In this document: positions 7,442 through 14,779 of the stretch, piece by piece | Position numbering within the stretch: the stretch's first letter is position 1 | Layout: every line of letters starts with the position of its first letter | DNA from: an uncultured Allomuricauda sp. | Lineage (GTDB): Bacteria > Bacteroidota > Bacteroidia > Flavobacteriales > Flavobacteriaceae | Reading direction: 5' to 3' | Assembly (NCBI GenBank): GCA_937911965.1 | Contig: CALDPL010000467.1 | Span: 1-15,694, forward strand | DNA length: 15,694 nucleotides | Notes under the pieces: model-generated | Databases searched by the model: none | Seen by the model: the letters and a program-made list of their open reading frames with translations, nothing else | What the model was told of the DNA's origin: nothing | Made by a program: the position numbers and the translations under genes

Positions 7442-9182
7442 AGAAACGGGAAAGGCATTTGACATTAGGTTGTTCAAACGGGTCTTCGCGCATACCGCCC
7501 CCTATAGGGGCATCTTATGGTTTGTGGCCATTGTGGCCATACTTTCCGCCATATTTGCAGCCGGGATTCCCATTGTGGTGGAGGACATCATCAACAGTTC
7601 CCTGCCAAGCAAGGATGGGGAACAATTGCTGAACGCCATACTTTTTTGGGCGGCCGTCCTCTTGGGACAGGTCATCACCCAACTTTTGTTCAACTATTAC
7701 GCGAATCTTCTCGGGGAATCGGTGATCCGGGATATCCGTTTAAGGCTCTTTGGGAAAATGACGAGCTTCAAAATGGCCTATTTTGACAAATCCTCCATAG
7801 GGGTATTGGTCACCAGGGCCGTTGCCGACCTGCAGCGTATTGGGGAGATTTTTAGCCAAGGTTTTTTTATGATCATTGCCGATGTGCTCAAAATGTTTTC
7901 CGCGGCCATCATCATGTTGGCTCTGATCGTCTTTGCCATTCTGCCCCTGATCCTGATCGCCACCCGGCTGTTCCAAAGGGCCATGAAAGTGGCCTTTATA
8001 GAGGTACGTGCCCAGGTATCCAATCTCAATTCCTTTGTGCAGGAACGCATAGCGGGAATGAAGATCGTACAATTGTTCAACCGGGAGGAAATCGAAAGGG
8101 AAAAATTCAAGGTCATCAACGAGAAACATCAGAACGCCTGGTTGAAAACGGTCTGGTACAACTCCATTTTTTTCCCCATAGCGGAAATCGCGAACTCCAT
8201 TGGGATCGGCCTGGTCGTATATTTTGGACTGATCCAAAACCTCCAGGATTCAGGCTTGGACAACCAGGGTGCCATTATCGCTTTTTTCTTCCTGATGGAC
8301 CTGTTATTCCGTCCCTTGCGACAGATTGCGGACAAGTTCAACACCCTACAGATGGGTATGGTGGCCGCAAACAGGGTGTTCAAGATCTTGGATACGGACA
8401 GCCATATCGCGGACCAGGGCAAACTGGTCAGGAGCGACGTAAGGGGAGATCTTGAATTCAGGGATGTCCGTTTTGGCTATGCCCCGGGGGAAGAGGTACT
8501 GCACGGCATATCCTTCAAGGCAAAGGCCGGGGAGACCGTTGCCATAGTGGGGGCCACCGGTGCGGGAAAATCAACCATCATCAATCTGTTGAATCGTTTT
8601 TACGAGATCGATTCTGGGAAGGTCCTGGTGGATGGGACCGATATCAAGGAATTGACCCTACATTCCCTAAGATCCAATATTGCGGTCGTATTGCAGGACG
8701 TATTCCTTTTCGCCGACACCATTGCCAACAATATTTCGTTACGTGACCCTTCCGTTGACAAGGAACAGATTGAAAATGCGGCCAAACAGATCGGGGTGCA
8801 CGAATTTTTCACCAGCCTCCCCGGAGGGTATCAATACAATGTCAAGGAGCGCGGGGCCATGCTTTCCAGTGGACAGCGTCAATTGATCGCCTTTCTTCGG
8901 GCCTATGTGAGCAATCCGAGCATCCTGATCTTGGATGAGGCCACCTCTTCAGTGGATACCTATTCCGAACAATTGATCCAAAGGGCCACCGATAAGATCA
9001 CCCAAGGAAGGACCTCCATCATCATTGCGCACCGATTGGCCACGATCAAAAAGGCGGATAAGATCATAGTCATGGACAAGGGACAGATCGTCGAAACAGG
9101 GACCCATCGGGAACTCTTGGAAAAAGGCGGGTACTACAACGATCTCTATATGGCGCAGTTCATGAGCGAAGAAGTCGCCTAG
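7428..9182 (+). CDS. ABC exporter half-transporter (MsbA-like), TMD-NBD fusion
   Basis: A 584-residue homodimeric-type exporter: membrane domain (about 1-310), then ATPase domain (about 340-580). ATPase motifs are complete: Walker A GATGAGKS (375-382), Q-loop Gln423, signature LSSGQ (479-483; LSGGQ in most proteins, a common variant), Walker B ILILDE (499-504) and H-loop His535. The coupling-helix region VQERIAGMKIVQLFN is well conserved. Substrate is unknown; lipids, peptides or drugs are possible. The ATG at 7428 is used rather than the TTG at 7425; it lies within the last codons of truA. The segment joining TM3 and TM4 seems about five residues short (see findings). The stop is three bases from the convergent cdaA stop. 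Confidence 0.92.
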   Translation: MSKSEETGKAFDIRLFKRVFAHTAPYRGILWFVAIVAILSAIFAAGIPIVVEDIINSSLPSKDGEQLLNAILFWAAVLLGQVITQLLFNYYANLLGESVIRDIRLRLFGKMTSFKMAYFDKSSIGVLVTRAVADLQRIGEIFSQGFFMIIADVLKMFSAAIIMLALIVFAILPLILIATRLFQRAMKVAFIEVRAQVSNLNSFVQERIAGMKIVQLFNREEIEREKFKVINEKHQNAWLKTVWYNSIFFPIAEIANSIGIGLVVYFGLIQNLQDSGLDNQGAIIAFFFLMDLLFRPLRQIADKFNTLQMGMVAANRVFKILDTDSHIADQGKLVRSDVRGDLEFRDVRFGYAPGEEVLHGISFKAKAGETVAIVGATGAGKSTIINLLNRFYEIDSGKVLVDGTDIKELTLHSLRSNIAVVLQDVFLFADTIANNISLRDPSVDKEQIENAAKQIGVHEFFTSLPGGYQYNVKERGAMLSSGQRQLIAFLRAYVSNPSILILDEATSSVDTYSEQLIQRATDKITQGRTSIIIAHRLATIKKADKIIVMDKGQIVETGTHRELLEKGGYYNDLYMAQFMSEEVA

Positions 9183-9185
9183 GGA

Positions 9186-9971
9186 TCACCCCAGATCTTT
9201 TTTGATGATTTTGATCAGTTCCTCCGCTCCCTTGAAGGGAACAAACTGGCTGTCCTTAATATAGGATATCGATCCCGTTTCCTCACTGACCACCAAACAA
9301 AGGGCATCGGTCTTTTCCGCAATTCCCATGGCGGCCCTATGTCTCAACCCGAAACGAAGGGGGATGTTCCGGTCATTGGACACGGGCAGGATCACCCTGG
9401 TGGCCGTTATAAAATTTTCCTGGATCACTATGGCCCCATCGTGCAGGGGACTGTTCTTAAAGAAAATACTCTCCAGTATGGGTTGGGTGACCTGGATGTT
9501 CATGGCGTCCCCTGTGGTTTTGATAAAGTCCAGGGAATTGTTCCTTTCGATCACGATCAGTGCACCGGTCCTGGTGGAGGACATACGTTCACAGGCCCCG
9601 ACTATGGCCTCCACATCGGTATTGGTTGGAAGCTGGTCCTGTTTTAGGAACTTGAAGCGTTTGAGGAAATTTCGTTTGGAGGCAAAATTGGTGGAACCCA
9701 CCATCAACAGGAATTTGCGGATTTCCTGTTGGAAGACTATGATCAGGGCAATTAGGCCGATGTTCATAAAGCCCCCCACCATGCTGCTGATCATTTTCAT
9801 CTGAAGCAGTTCGGTGAGTTTCCACAAGGCCCATACGATGACGATCCCGGTGAATATATTGATGGCGACGGTCCCCTTGACCAATTTGTACACGTAGTAG
9901 AGCAGGGCGGCAACAAGGACGATGTCAATGATATCCGTTATCTTGAATTCGAGAAAATTTAAAAATTCCAA
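9186..9971 (-). CDS. cdaA: Membrane diadenylate cyclase CdaA (c-di-AMP synthesis)
   Basis: CdaA makes the second messenger c-di-AMP from two ATP; in many bacteria it controls potassium and osmolyte balance. The 261-residue protein has three likely N-terminal membrane helices (about 12-30, 34-55 and 67-85), then a DAC domain with the active-site motifs DGA (178-180) in LHDGAIVI and RHR (210-212) in GLRHRAAMG. Length and order fit the CdaA/DacA class rather than DisA. It lies 42 bases downstream of folP on the same strand, so the two are probably co-transcribed. No c-di-AMP phosphodiesterase or CdaR-type regulator is in the window. The 3' end meets the ABC exporter gene tail to tail with three bases between. 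Confidence 0.94.
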   Translation of the reverse strand: MEFLNFLEFKITDIIDIVLVAALLYYVYKLVKGTVAINIFTGIVIVWALWKLTELLQMKMISSMVGGFMNIGLIALIIVFQQEIRKFLLMVGSTNFASKRNFLKRFKFLKQDQLPTNTDVEAIVGACERMSSTRTGALIVIERNNSLDFIKTTGDAMNIQVTQPILESIFFKNSPLHDGAIVIQENFITATRVILPVSNDRNIPLRFGLRHRAAMGIAEKTDALCLVVSEETGSISYIKDSQFVPFKGAEELIKIIKKDLG

Positions 9972-10013
9972 GTGCGGTGTTTTTGTAAAATTAACAAAAA
10001 TGGGAATATTCCA

Positions 10014-10847
10014 TCAGAGTGCGTTCGCCTTCAAAACTTCCACAAGTTTAACACATTCCACGGCTTCTTTCACATCGTGGACCCTAATAATATTGGCCCC
10101 CCTGAGCAAGGCAATGGCATGAAGGGCCGTACTGCCGTTGAGTGCTTTCACCGGGGAGGTTTCCAAAACCTTGTATATCATTGATTTTCTGCTGAGCCCG
10201 ATCAATAGGGGCAGCCCAAAGTGCCGGAACAGATCCAAATGGTTCAAGAGGGTATAGTTCTGCTGGATCGTCTTGGAGAAACCCAGGCCGGGATCCAGGA
10301 TGATATCGTTGATCTTGAAGGACACCGCCTCGTGGACCTTTTCGGAAAAATAGTGTGATATTTCCTTGATCATATCATCGTATTGGGTACCCTGTTGCAT
10401 GGTTTTTGGATCGCCCCGCATATGCATCATGATATAGGGGACCCCGAGCCCGGCCACAGTGGAAATCATTTCAGGGTCCAGGTTCCCCGCGGATATATCG
10501 TTGATCAGAGCGGCGCCATGGGCCACACCGGCCGAAGCGACTTTGCCGCGGAAGGTGTCGATGGAAATCAAGGTATCGGGGAAGTGCTTGAGGACCAGAT
10601 CCAGCATGGGGAGCAGGCGCCGGAGTTCCTCCTCCTCGGAAATTGGGTCCGCTCCCGGCCTGGAACTGTATGCCCCCATATCGATAAAGGTGGCCCCCTG
10701 CTCGAGCATGGCCTCCACCCGGGCAAGAACGGATGCCTCGTCCCTGTACGATCCTCCGTCATAAAAGGAGTCCGGTGTCAGGTTCAGAATGCCCATTACC
10801 CTGGGAGTGTCCAGATCCACCAATTCACCTTTGCAGTTAATGGTCAT
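10014..10847 (-). CDS. folP: Dihydropteroate synthase FolP
   Basis: FolP joins p-aminobenzoate and the pterin pyrophosphate to make dihydropteroate in folate synthesis; it is the sulfonamide target. The protein has 277 residues, as expected. Visible motifs: GILNLTPDSFYDGG (19-32, Asn22), GAYSSRPGA (58-66), SIDTFR (95-100, Asp97), INDISAG (115-121, Asn116), DPGLGFSK (185-192), GLSRKS (217-222, Lys221) and RVHDV (255-259). All pterin- and phosphate-binding residues seem present. It is the first gene of a likely folP-cdaA pair and is divergent from the DUF1599 gene, with 96 bases between, which contain a notable hairpin pair. Confidence 0.96.
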   Translation of the reverse strand: MTINCKGELVDLDTPRVMGILNLTPDSFYDGGSYRDEASVLARVEAMLEQGATFIDMGAYSSRPGADPISEEEELRRLLPMLDLVLKHFPDTLISIDTFRGKVASAGVAHGAALINDISAGNLDPEMISTVAGLGVPYIMMHMRGDPKTMQQGTQYDDMIKEISHYFSEKVHEAVSFKINDIILDPGLGFSKTIQQNYTLLNHLDLFRHFGLPLLIGLSRKSMIYKVLETSPVKALNGSTALHAIALLRGANIIRVHDVKEAVECVKLVEVLKANAL

Positions 10848-10856
10848 AAAGAATAG

Positions 10857-10883
10857 TTGCTTTGTCGGGTTTCATTATCTTTG
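10857..10883 (+). promoter_or_regulatory. Likely Bacteroidota promoter for the DUF1599 operon
   Basis: TTG at 10857-10859 and TATCTTTG at 10876-10883 are separated by 16 bases, close to the TTG-N17-20-TAnnTTTG form of Bacteroidota housekeeping promoters. The -7 box is an exact match. It would drive the + strand run beginning at 10944, with a start site near 10887-10890 and a leader of roughly 55 bases. Confidence 0.55.
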
Positions 10884-10885
10884 GC

Positions 10886-10916
10886 CAGGTGCATGTCCTG
10901 CACCTGAAAACAGGAC
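10886..10916 (+). promoter_or_regulatory. Two overlapping, mutually exclusive hairpins in the DUF1599 leader
   Basis: Hairpin A is a perfect eight-pair stem, CAGGTGCA (10886-10893) with TGCACCTG (10899-10906) and a five-base loop. Hairpin B pairs GTCCTG (10895-10900) with CAGGAC (10911-10916). B uses the loop and part of the 3' arm of A, so both cannot form at once. The site adjoins the predicted start of transcription and lies between folP and the DUF1599 gene. It may be an RNA switch, or an operator read as a DNA palindrome. No T-run follows, so it is not a plain terminator. Confidence 0.5.
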
Positions 10917-10943
10917 GGAATTTACGCAAATTGCAATTGATAT

Positions 10944-11525
10944 ATGCAACGAACCTCCCAACAATACGACGCAGTGATACAAAGCTGTAGGGAATTGTTC
11001 TTAAAAAAAGGCCAGGACTACGGGACCGCATGGCGGATCTTGCGCCTGCCTTCCCTTACGGATCAGATATTTATCAAGGCACAGCGAATCCGTGGCCTTC
11101 AGGGGAACGCGGTGCAAAAAGTGGACGAGGACCAGGAGTCCGAGTTCATCGGAATCATCAATTATTCGATCATGGCATTGATCCAAATAGAAAAAGGGGT
11201 CGCCGAGCAGCCCGATTTGACCCTTGACCAGGCCCTGTCCCTATATGACGATGAAGTGGCCGTCACCAAGAAACTCATGGAAGACAAGAACCACGATTAC
11301 GGGGAGGCCTGGAGGGAGATGCGGGTGAGTTCCCTTACCGATCTGATTTTGCAAAAACTGTTTCGGGTCAAAGAAATCGAGAAGAACCTGGGGGCCACTT
11401 TGGTCAGTGAGGGGGTGGACGCCAACTACAGGGACATTGTCAATTATGGTGTCTTTGCCCTGATTCACCTGGGAGGGGTCCCCAATGGACATTCTCCCTC
11501 CGGTACTGCCGAAAAAAACCAATAG
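10944..11525 (+). CDS. DUF1599 domain protein with internal duplication
   Basis: A 193-residue soluble protein made of two copies of one module, at about residues 8-82 and 102-176. Each has the same order: K-x-x-DYG-x-AWR, then SLTD, then a basic helix, then I-I/V-NY-x-x-x-ALI. For example QDYGTAWR (24-31) matches HDYGEAWR (117-124), and IINYSIMALI (71-80) matches IVNYGVFALI (165-174). This is the DUF1599 pattern. The family has been grouped with nucleotide-modification-associated domains, but I know of no proven activity. The strictly kept Asp, Tyr, Trp and Arg look like functional rather than structural residues. It heads the run leading to tpiA, prmA and clpS. The last 15 residues are a loose tail. 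Confidence 0.82.
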   Translation: MQRTSQQYDAVIQSCRELFLKKGQDYGTAWRILRLPSLTDQIFIKAQRIRGLQGNAVQKVDEDQESEFIGIINYSIMALIQIEKGVAEQPDLTLDQALSLYDDEVAVTKKLMEDKNHDYGEAWREMRVSSLTDLILQKLFRVKEIEKNLGATLVSEGVDANYRDIVNYGVFALIHLGGVPNGHSPSGTAEKNQ

Positions 11526-11558
11526 CCCTTGCTTAATGAATATTATATTCCACCAAAT

Positions 11559-12656
11559 ATGAAGTACTTAGTCTGGATTTCCCGGATCATCGTGGGCCTT
11601 TTGTTCATCATCAGTGGCCTGATCAAATTGAACGACCCCATGGGATTTTCCTTCAAATTGGAGGAGTACTTCAGCATAGGGGTGCTGAACCTGCCCTTTT
11701 TGATGCCCATGGCACTGGGCATATCCATCGTCCTGGTCATAGTGGAAGTGCTGTTGGGGATATTCCTCCTTCTGGGCTTCAAGCCCAAGTTCACCCTTTG
11801 GAGCCTGTTGTCAATGATCGTGTTCTTCACCTTTTTGACCTTTTATTCCGCCTATTTCAACAAGGTGACCGACTGCGGCTGTTTTGGGGACGCCATCAAG
11901 TTGACCCCTTGGGAATCCTTCGCTAAGGACGTTCTGTTGTTGGTCCTGATCCTGGTCCTGATCATCGGCCGTAAGCATATCCGACCTCTATTGGCCCCGA
12001 GGGCCAATTGGATCGTGGCAGGTTTGTCCCTTTTGGCTTGTATTTGGTTCGCAACCCACGTGCTGAACCACCTGCCCTCGGTTGATTTCAGACCCTATAA
12101 GATCGGGGCGAACATTCCGGAGGGAATGGGGATTCCCGATGGGGCCCCGCAGCCCATCTATGATTATGCGTGGAAGTTCATGGTGGACGGAGAGGAAAAG
12201 GTGGTGGTGACCCAAGGCGATTATCCGAGCGTTGAGGGGGAATTCATCGATGTGGAAACCAGCTTGGTCCAAAAGGGCTACGAGCCTCCCATACATGATT
12301 TTACCATTGAACGGGAAGGGGAGGACCATGCCGCAGAGTTGATGCGCGAAGAAAAATTGGTGTTGGTGGTCGCCTATGATCTGGCAAAGAGCAAGAAGGA
12401 AGGATTTGAGGACTTGGCCCAAACGGTGAGATCGGCAAGGGAAAAGGGCTATAAGGTCATAGGGGTATCGGCATCCAATGAGCAGCAGGCCCAGGTGATA
12501 AGGGACCAATACGGATTGGAGCTGGATTTTTATTTCACCGATGAGACCACCCTTAAGACCATCGTGCGTTCCAACCCGGGAATCTTGGTGCTCCGGCAGG
12601 GGACCATAGAGCAAAAGGTCCACTACAACGATTTTGACAAACTGAATTTCGAATAA
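11559..12656 (+). CDS. BT_3928-like DoxX/MauE membrane protein with thioredoxin-like C-terminal domain
   Basis: A 365-residue protein with two parts. Residues 1-165 hold about five membrane helices (5-22, 50-72, 80-100, 122-137, 149-166) of the DoxX/MauE kind, with a CGCFGD motif (106-111) after helix 3, as in related proteins that may exchange thiols. Residues about 245-362 look like a thioredoxin-type fold (VLVVAYDL, VIGVSASNE, SNPGILVLRQGTI) but have no CxxC pair, so it is probably not a reductase. The BT_3928 family is widespread in Bacteroidota and its function is not established. The ATG at 11559 is preferred to the TTG at 11529 because it gives a proper first helix, KYLVWISRIIVGLLF. 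It lies 33 bases after the DUF1599 gene and 21 before tpiA, so one operon is likely. Confidence 0.82.
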   Translation: MKYLVWISRIIVGLLFIISGLIKLNDPMGFSFKLEEYFSIGVLNLPFLMPMALGISIVLVIVEVLLGIFLLLGFKPKFTLWSLLSMIVFFTFLTFYSAYFNKVTDCGCFGDAIKLTPWESFAKDVLLLVLILVLIIGRKHIRPLLAPRANWIVAGLSLLACIWFATHVLNHLPSVDFRPYKIGANIPEGMGIPDGAPQPIYDYAWKFMVDGEEKVVVTQGDYPSVEGEFIDVETSLVQKGYEPPIHDFTIEREGEDHAAELMREEKLVLVVAYDLAKSKKEGFEDLAQTVRSAREKGYKVIGVSASNEQQAQVIRDQYGLELDFYFTDETTLKTIVRSNPGILVLRQGTIEQKVHYNDFDKLNFE

Positions 12657-12677
12657 CAACTAGAAGCAAAACAGAAA

Positions 12678-13427
12678 ATGAGAGCAAAAATAGTAGCCGG
12701 AAACTGGAAAATGAACAAGACCCAAAAGGAAACCGAGGCCCTGCTCTCGGAGCTTTTGAAGGAAGTGCCCAGGCAGGGGCCCCAGGTAATCGTGGCCCCG
12801 AGCTTCGTCAATCTGGCCGCCGCCAAATCCATTCTGGGGGAATCCGGGATACAGGTGGCCGCACAGAACATGCACCAGGCGCAAAGCGGGGCCTATACCG
12901 GAGAGGTTTCCGCACAGATGTTGTTGGACATCGGGGTGGATACCGTTATACTGGGGCATTCCGAGAGAAGGTCGCTTTTTGGGGAAACCGATGAGCTTTT
13001 GGCCCAAAAGGTAAAGGCCGCCCTTGAAGCGGACATGAAAATAATTTTCTGTTTTGGGGAAGAGCTGGAAGACCGCAAGTCTGGAAGGCATTTTGAGGTG
13101 GTCGGCTCCCAGTTGAACAATGCCCTTTTTGAACTTGGGGCCAATTCCTGGAAGAATATAATCTTGGCCTACGAACCGGTATGGGCCATTGGGACCGGGG
13201 AGACGGCCAGTCCCGAACAGGCCCAGGAAATGCACGCCTTCGTCAGGGAGTCCATTGCCAAGGCCTTTGGAGCTTCGGTGAGCGAAGGGGTTTCGGTGCT
13301 CTACGGCGGAAGTGTAAAACCTTCCAATGCCGCGGAGATTTTCTCCAAACCCGATGTGGACGGGGGGCTGATCGGTGGGGCATCCCTGCTGGTCCCTGAC
13401 TTTGTGTCCATAATCAAATCCATTTAG
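12678..13427 (+). CDS. tpiA: Triosephosphate isomerase
   Basis: This glycolytic enzyme interconverts dihydroxyacetone phosphate and glyceraldehyde 3-phosphate in the cytoplasm. The 249-residue protein is of normal size. Catalytic residues are Lys11 (GNWKMNKT), His94 (ILGHSERR) and Glu166 (AYEPVWAIGTG); the flexible loop 6 IGTGETAS (171-178) and the phosphate-binding YGGSVKPSNA (209-218) and GGASL (233-237) are intact. It sits 21 bases behind the DoxX-like gene and 20 before prmA. The ATG start gives the usual short N-terminus MRAKIVAGNW. Codons are strongly G/C-ending with many GGG glycines, as in the right part of the window as a whole. Confidence 0.98.
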   Translation: MRAKIVAGNWKMNKTQKETEALLSELLKEVPRQGPQVIVAPSFVNLAAAKSILGESGIQVAAQNMHQAQSGAYTGEVSAQMLLDIGVDTVILGHSERRSLFGETDELLAQKVKAALEADMKIIFCFGEELEDRKSGRHFEVVGSQLNNALFELGANSWKNIILAYEPVWAIGTGETASPEQAQEMHAFVRESIAKAFGASVSEGVSVLYGGSVKPSNAAEIFSKPDVDGGLIGGASLLVPDFVSIIKSI

Positions 13428-13447
13428 ACGCCTAAGGGAACAGCTCC

Positions 13448-14275
13448 ATGATCTATCTCGAATACGATTTCAAGGTAACCCCCCCGGAACCTTTTACCGA
13501 TATCCTGACGGCGGAACTGGGAGAACTCGGTTTTGAAAGCTTTTTGGTGCAGGACAGCGGGGTGTTGGCCTATATCCAAAAAACCGATTGGAGGGAAGGG
13601 ATGTTGGATGGGCTTTTTGTCCGGCAATTGCCCGAAGTGGAGATCGATTTTTCCTGGAAGGAGATACAGCCCCAAAACTGGAATGCCCAATGGGAACGCA
13701 ATTTCCATCCGATCCAGGTGGGGGACCAATGCGTGGTCAGGGCCCCCTTTCACCAGGTCCCGCAGGTGGAATACGATATCGTGATCGAGCCCAAGATGAG
13801 CTTTGGTACCGGCCACCACGAAACCACCCATATGATGCTTCAGCACATCCTGGAGACGGATTTTAAGGGAAAATCCGTCCTGGACATGGGTTGTGGAACT
13901 GCTGTATTGGCGATTCTGGCCAAAAAAAAGGGCGCGACGACAGTGGTTGCCATAGATATTGACCGATGGTGCTATTTGAACGCCCTTGAGAACGTGGAAC
14001 GGAACCAATGTGCCGATATCGAGGTCCATCAAGGGGATCGTAACCTATTGGGAAATCGGGGATACGATATTATACTGGCCAACATCAACAGGAATATTTT
14101 ATTGGAGGATATTCCAATCTACGCCAAATGCCTCAATCCCAAAGGAGCTCTTTTTTTGAGTGGCTTCTTTATGGAGGATCTGGATGCCATTTCCGAAGAA
14201 TGTGGGGACAATGGGCTGAAATTTGAAAAAAAACTGGACCGCAATAACTGGATTGCCGTAAAATATGTAAATTAG
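13448..14275 (+). CDS. prmA: Ribosomal protein L11 methyltransferase PrmA
   Basis: PrmA trimethylates amino groups of ribosomal protein L11 using S-adenosylmethionine. The 275-residue protein has an N-terminal substrate-recognition domain (about 1-100), then MSFGTGHHETT (117-127), the AdoMet loop VLDMGCGTAVLAI (144-156), the acidic residue of VVAIDID (166-172) and the NPPY-like ANINRNIL (211-218). All are standard. The protein is slightly shorter than E. coli PrmA (293). It follows tpiA after 20 bases and precedes clpS by 21, and it is likely to be on their transcript. ATG at 13448 gives the expected start of the first strand, YLEYDFKV. Confidence 0.96.
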   Translation: MIYLEYDFKVTPPEPFTDILTAELGELGFESFLVQDSGVLAYIQKTDWREGMLDGLFVRQLPEVEIDFSWKEIQPQNWNAQWERNFHPIQVGDQCVVRAPFHQVPQVEYDIVIEPKMSFGTGHHETTHMMLQHILETDFKGKSVLDMGCGTAVLAILAKKKGATTVVAIDIDRWCYLNALENVERNQCADIEVHQGDRNLLGNRGYDIILANINRNILLEDIPIYAKCLNPKGALFLSGFFMEDLDAISEECGDNGLKFEKKLDRNNWIAVKYVN

Positions 14276-14296
14276 AAAGACTTAAACTCCACAATC

Positions 14297-14572
14297 ATGG
14301 ACCCACGGGAAAAGCAACTTGAGGATGTCCTTCTTGAGGAAGGGACGGCGGACTTAAATGAAATTGTACTGTTCAACGATGATGTGAATACCTTTGACCA
14401 TGTCATTTCGACCTTGGTGGAAGTGTGCGGTCACTCCTTTGAGCAGGCGGAACAGTGTTCCTTGATTGTACATTACAATGGGAAATGTACCGTAAAGACC
14501 GGGGAGTATTCCGAACTCAGGCCCCGATGCACAAAATTGCTTGAGGCCGGGCTCAGTGCCGAGATTGTCTAA
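14297..14572 (+). CDS. clpS: ATP-dependent Clp protease adaptor ClpS
   Basis: ClpS binds the N-terminal domain of ClpA-type unfoldases and delivers proteins with destabilising N-terminal residues (N-degrons). The 91-residue protein has the usual flexible N-terminal tail (1-21), then VLFNDDVNTFDHVI (24-37), which carries the N-degron-binding Asn and Asp residues, and VHYNGKC (58-64), whose His59 matches E. coli His66. The C-terminal strand has GEYSELRPRCTKL. No clpA is in the window. It is the last clearly housekeeping gene of the + strand run; just after its stop lies a dense C-rich tract (see separate entry). Confidence 0.95.
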   Translation: MDPREKQLEDVLLEEGTADLNEIVLFNDDVNTFDHVISTLVEVCGHSFEQAEQCSLIVHYNGKCTVKTGEYSELRPRCTKLLEAGLSAEIV

Positions 14573-14573
14573 T

Positions 14574-14605
14574 CCCCAGCCCCCCAGATCCCCCGACTTG
14601 CCCCC
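14574..14605 (-). other. Putative G-quadruplex motif after clpS
   Basis: The + strand has four C-runs of 4, 6, 5 and 5 bases (14574-14577, 14580-14585, 14590-14594, 14601-14605) separated by 2, 4 and 6 bases. The - strand therefore meets the strict G-quadruplex rule, with four G-runs of at least four and short loops; the + strand could form an i-motif. It begins two bases after the clpS stop codon, within a 207-base spacer that has no other gene I can support. Confidence 0.6.
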
Positions 14606-14629
14606 TGACTTACCTCTTTTGCATTTGGT

Positions 14630-14646
14630 CCACCTTGAAAAGGTGG
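14630..14646. repeat. Short perfect hairpin in the clpS downstream spacer
   Basis: CCACCTT (14630-14636) and AAGGTGG (14640-14646) are perfect seven-base arms around GAA. No T-run follows on either strand, so it is not a typical intrinsic terminator, but it may stabilise the clpS transcript 3' end. Confidence 0.45.
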
Positions 14647-14779
14647 GTAATACCTATGTCAAAACTGAAATGGAAAATAATAAAATGGGGAACTTCGGGA
14701 TTCCATGTGCCATGACAAACCCATATAAGGGAAACAGGCCCCTATGGACCGAGGAATCCCCAAAATTCCCCAAGGAGCG

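Noticed and set aside
10848..10943. Known folate-related riboswitch upstream of folP or DUF1599
   Set aside because: The spacer is too short and lacks the conserved core of any riboswitch class I know. Only the two simple hairpins can be supported.
11988..12659. 223-codon - strand open frame opposite the DoxX-like gene
   Set aside because: It is a shadow of a well-supported gene; the high G+C content removes stop codons on the opposite strand.
12660..13235. 191-codon - strand open frame opposite tpiA
   Set aside because: The tpiA protein on the + strand has all catalytic motifs; the antisense product is rich in Gly, Pro and His without a recognisable pattern.
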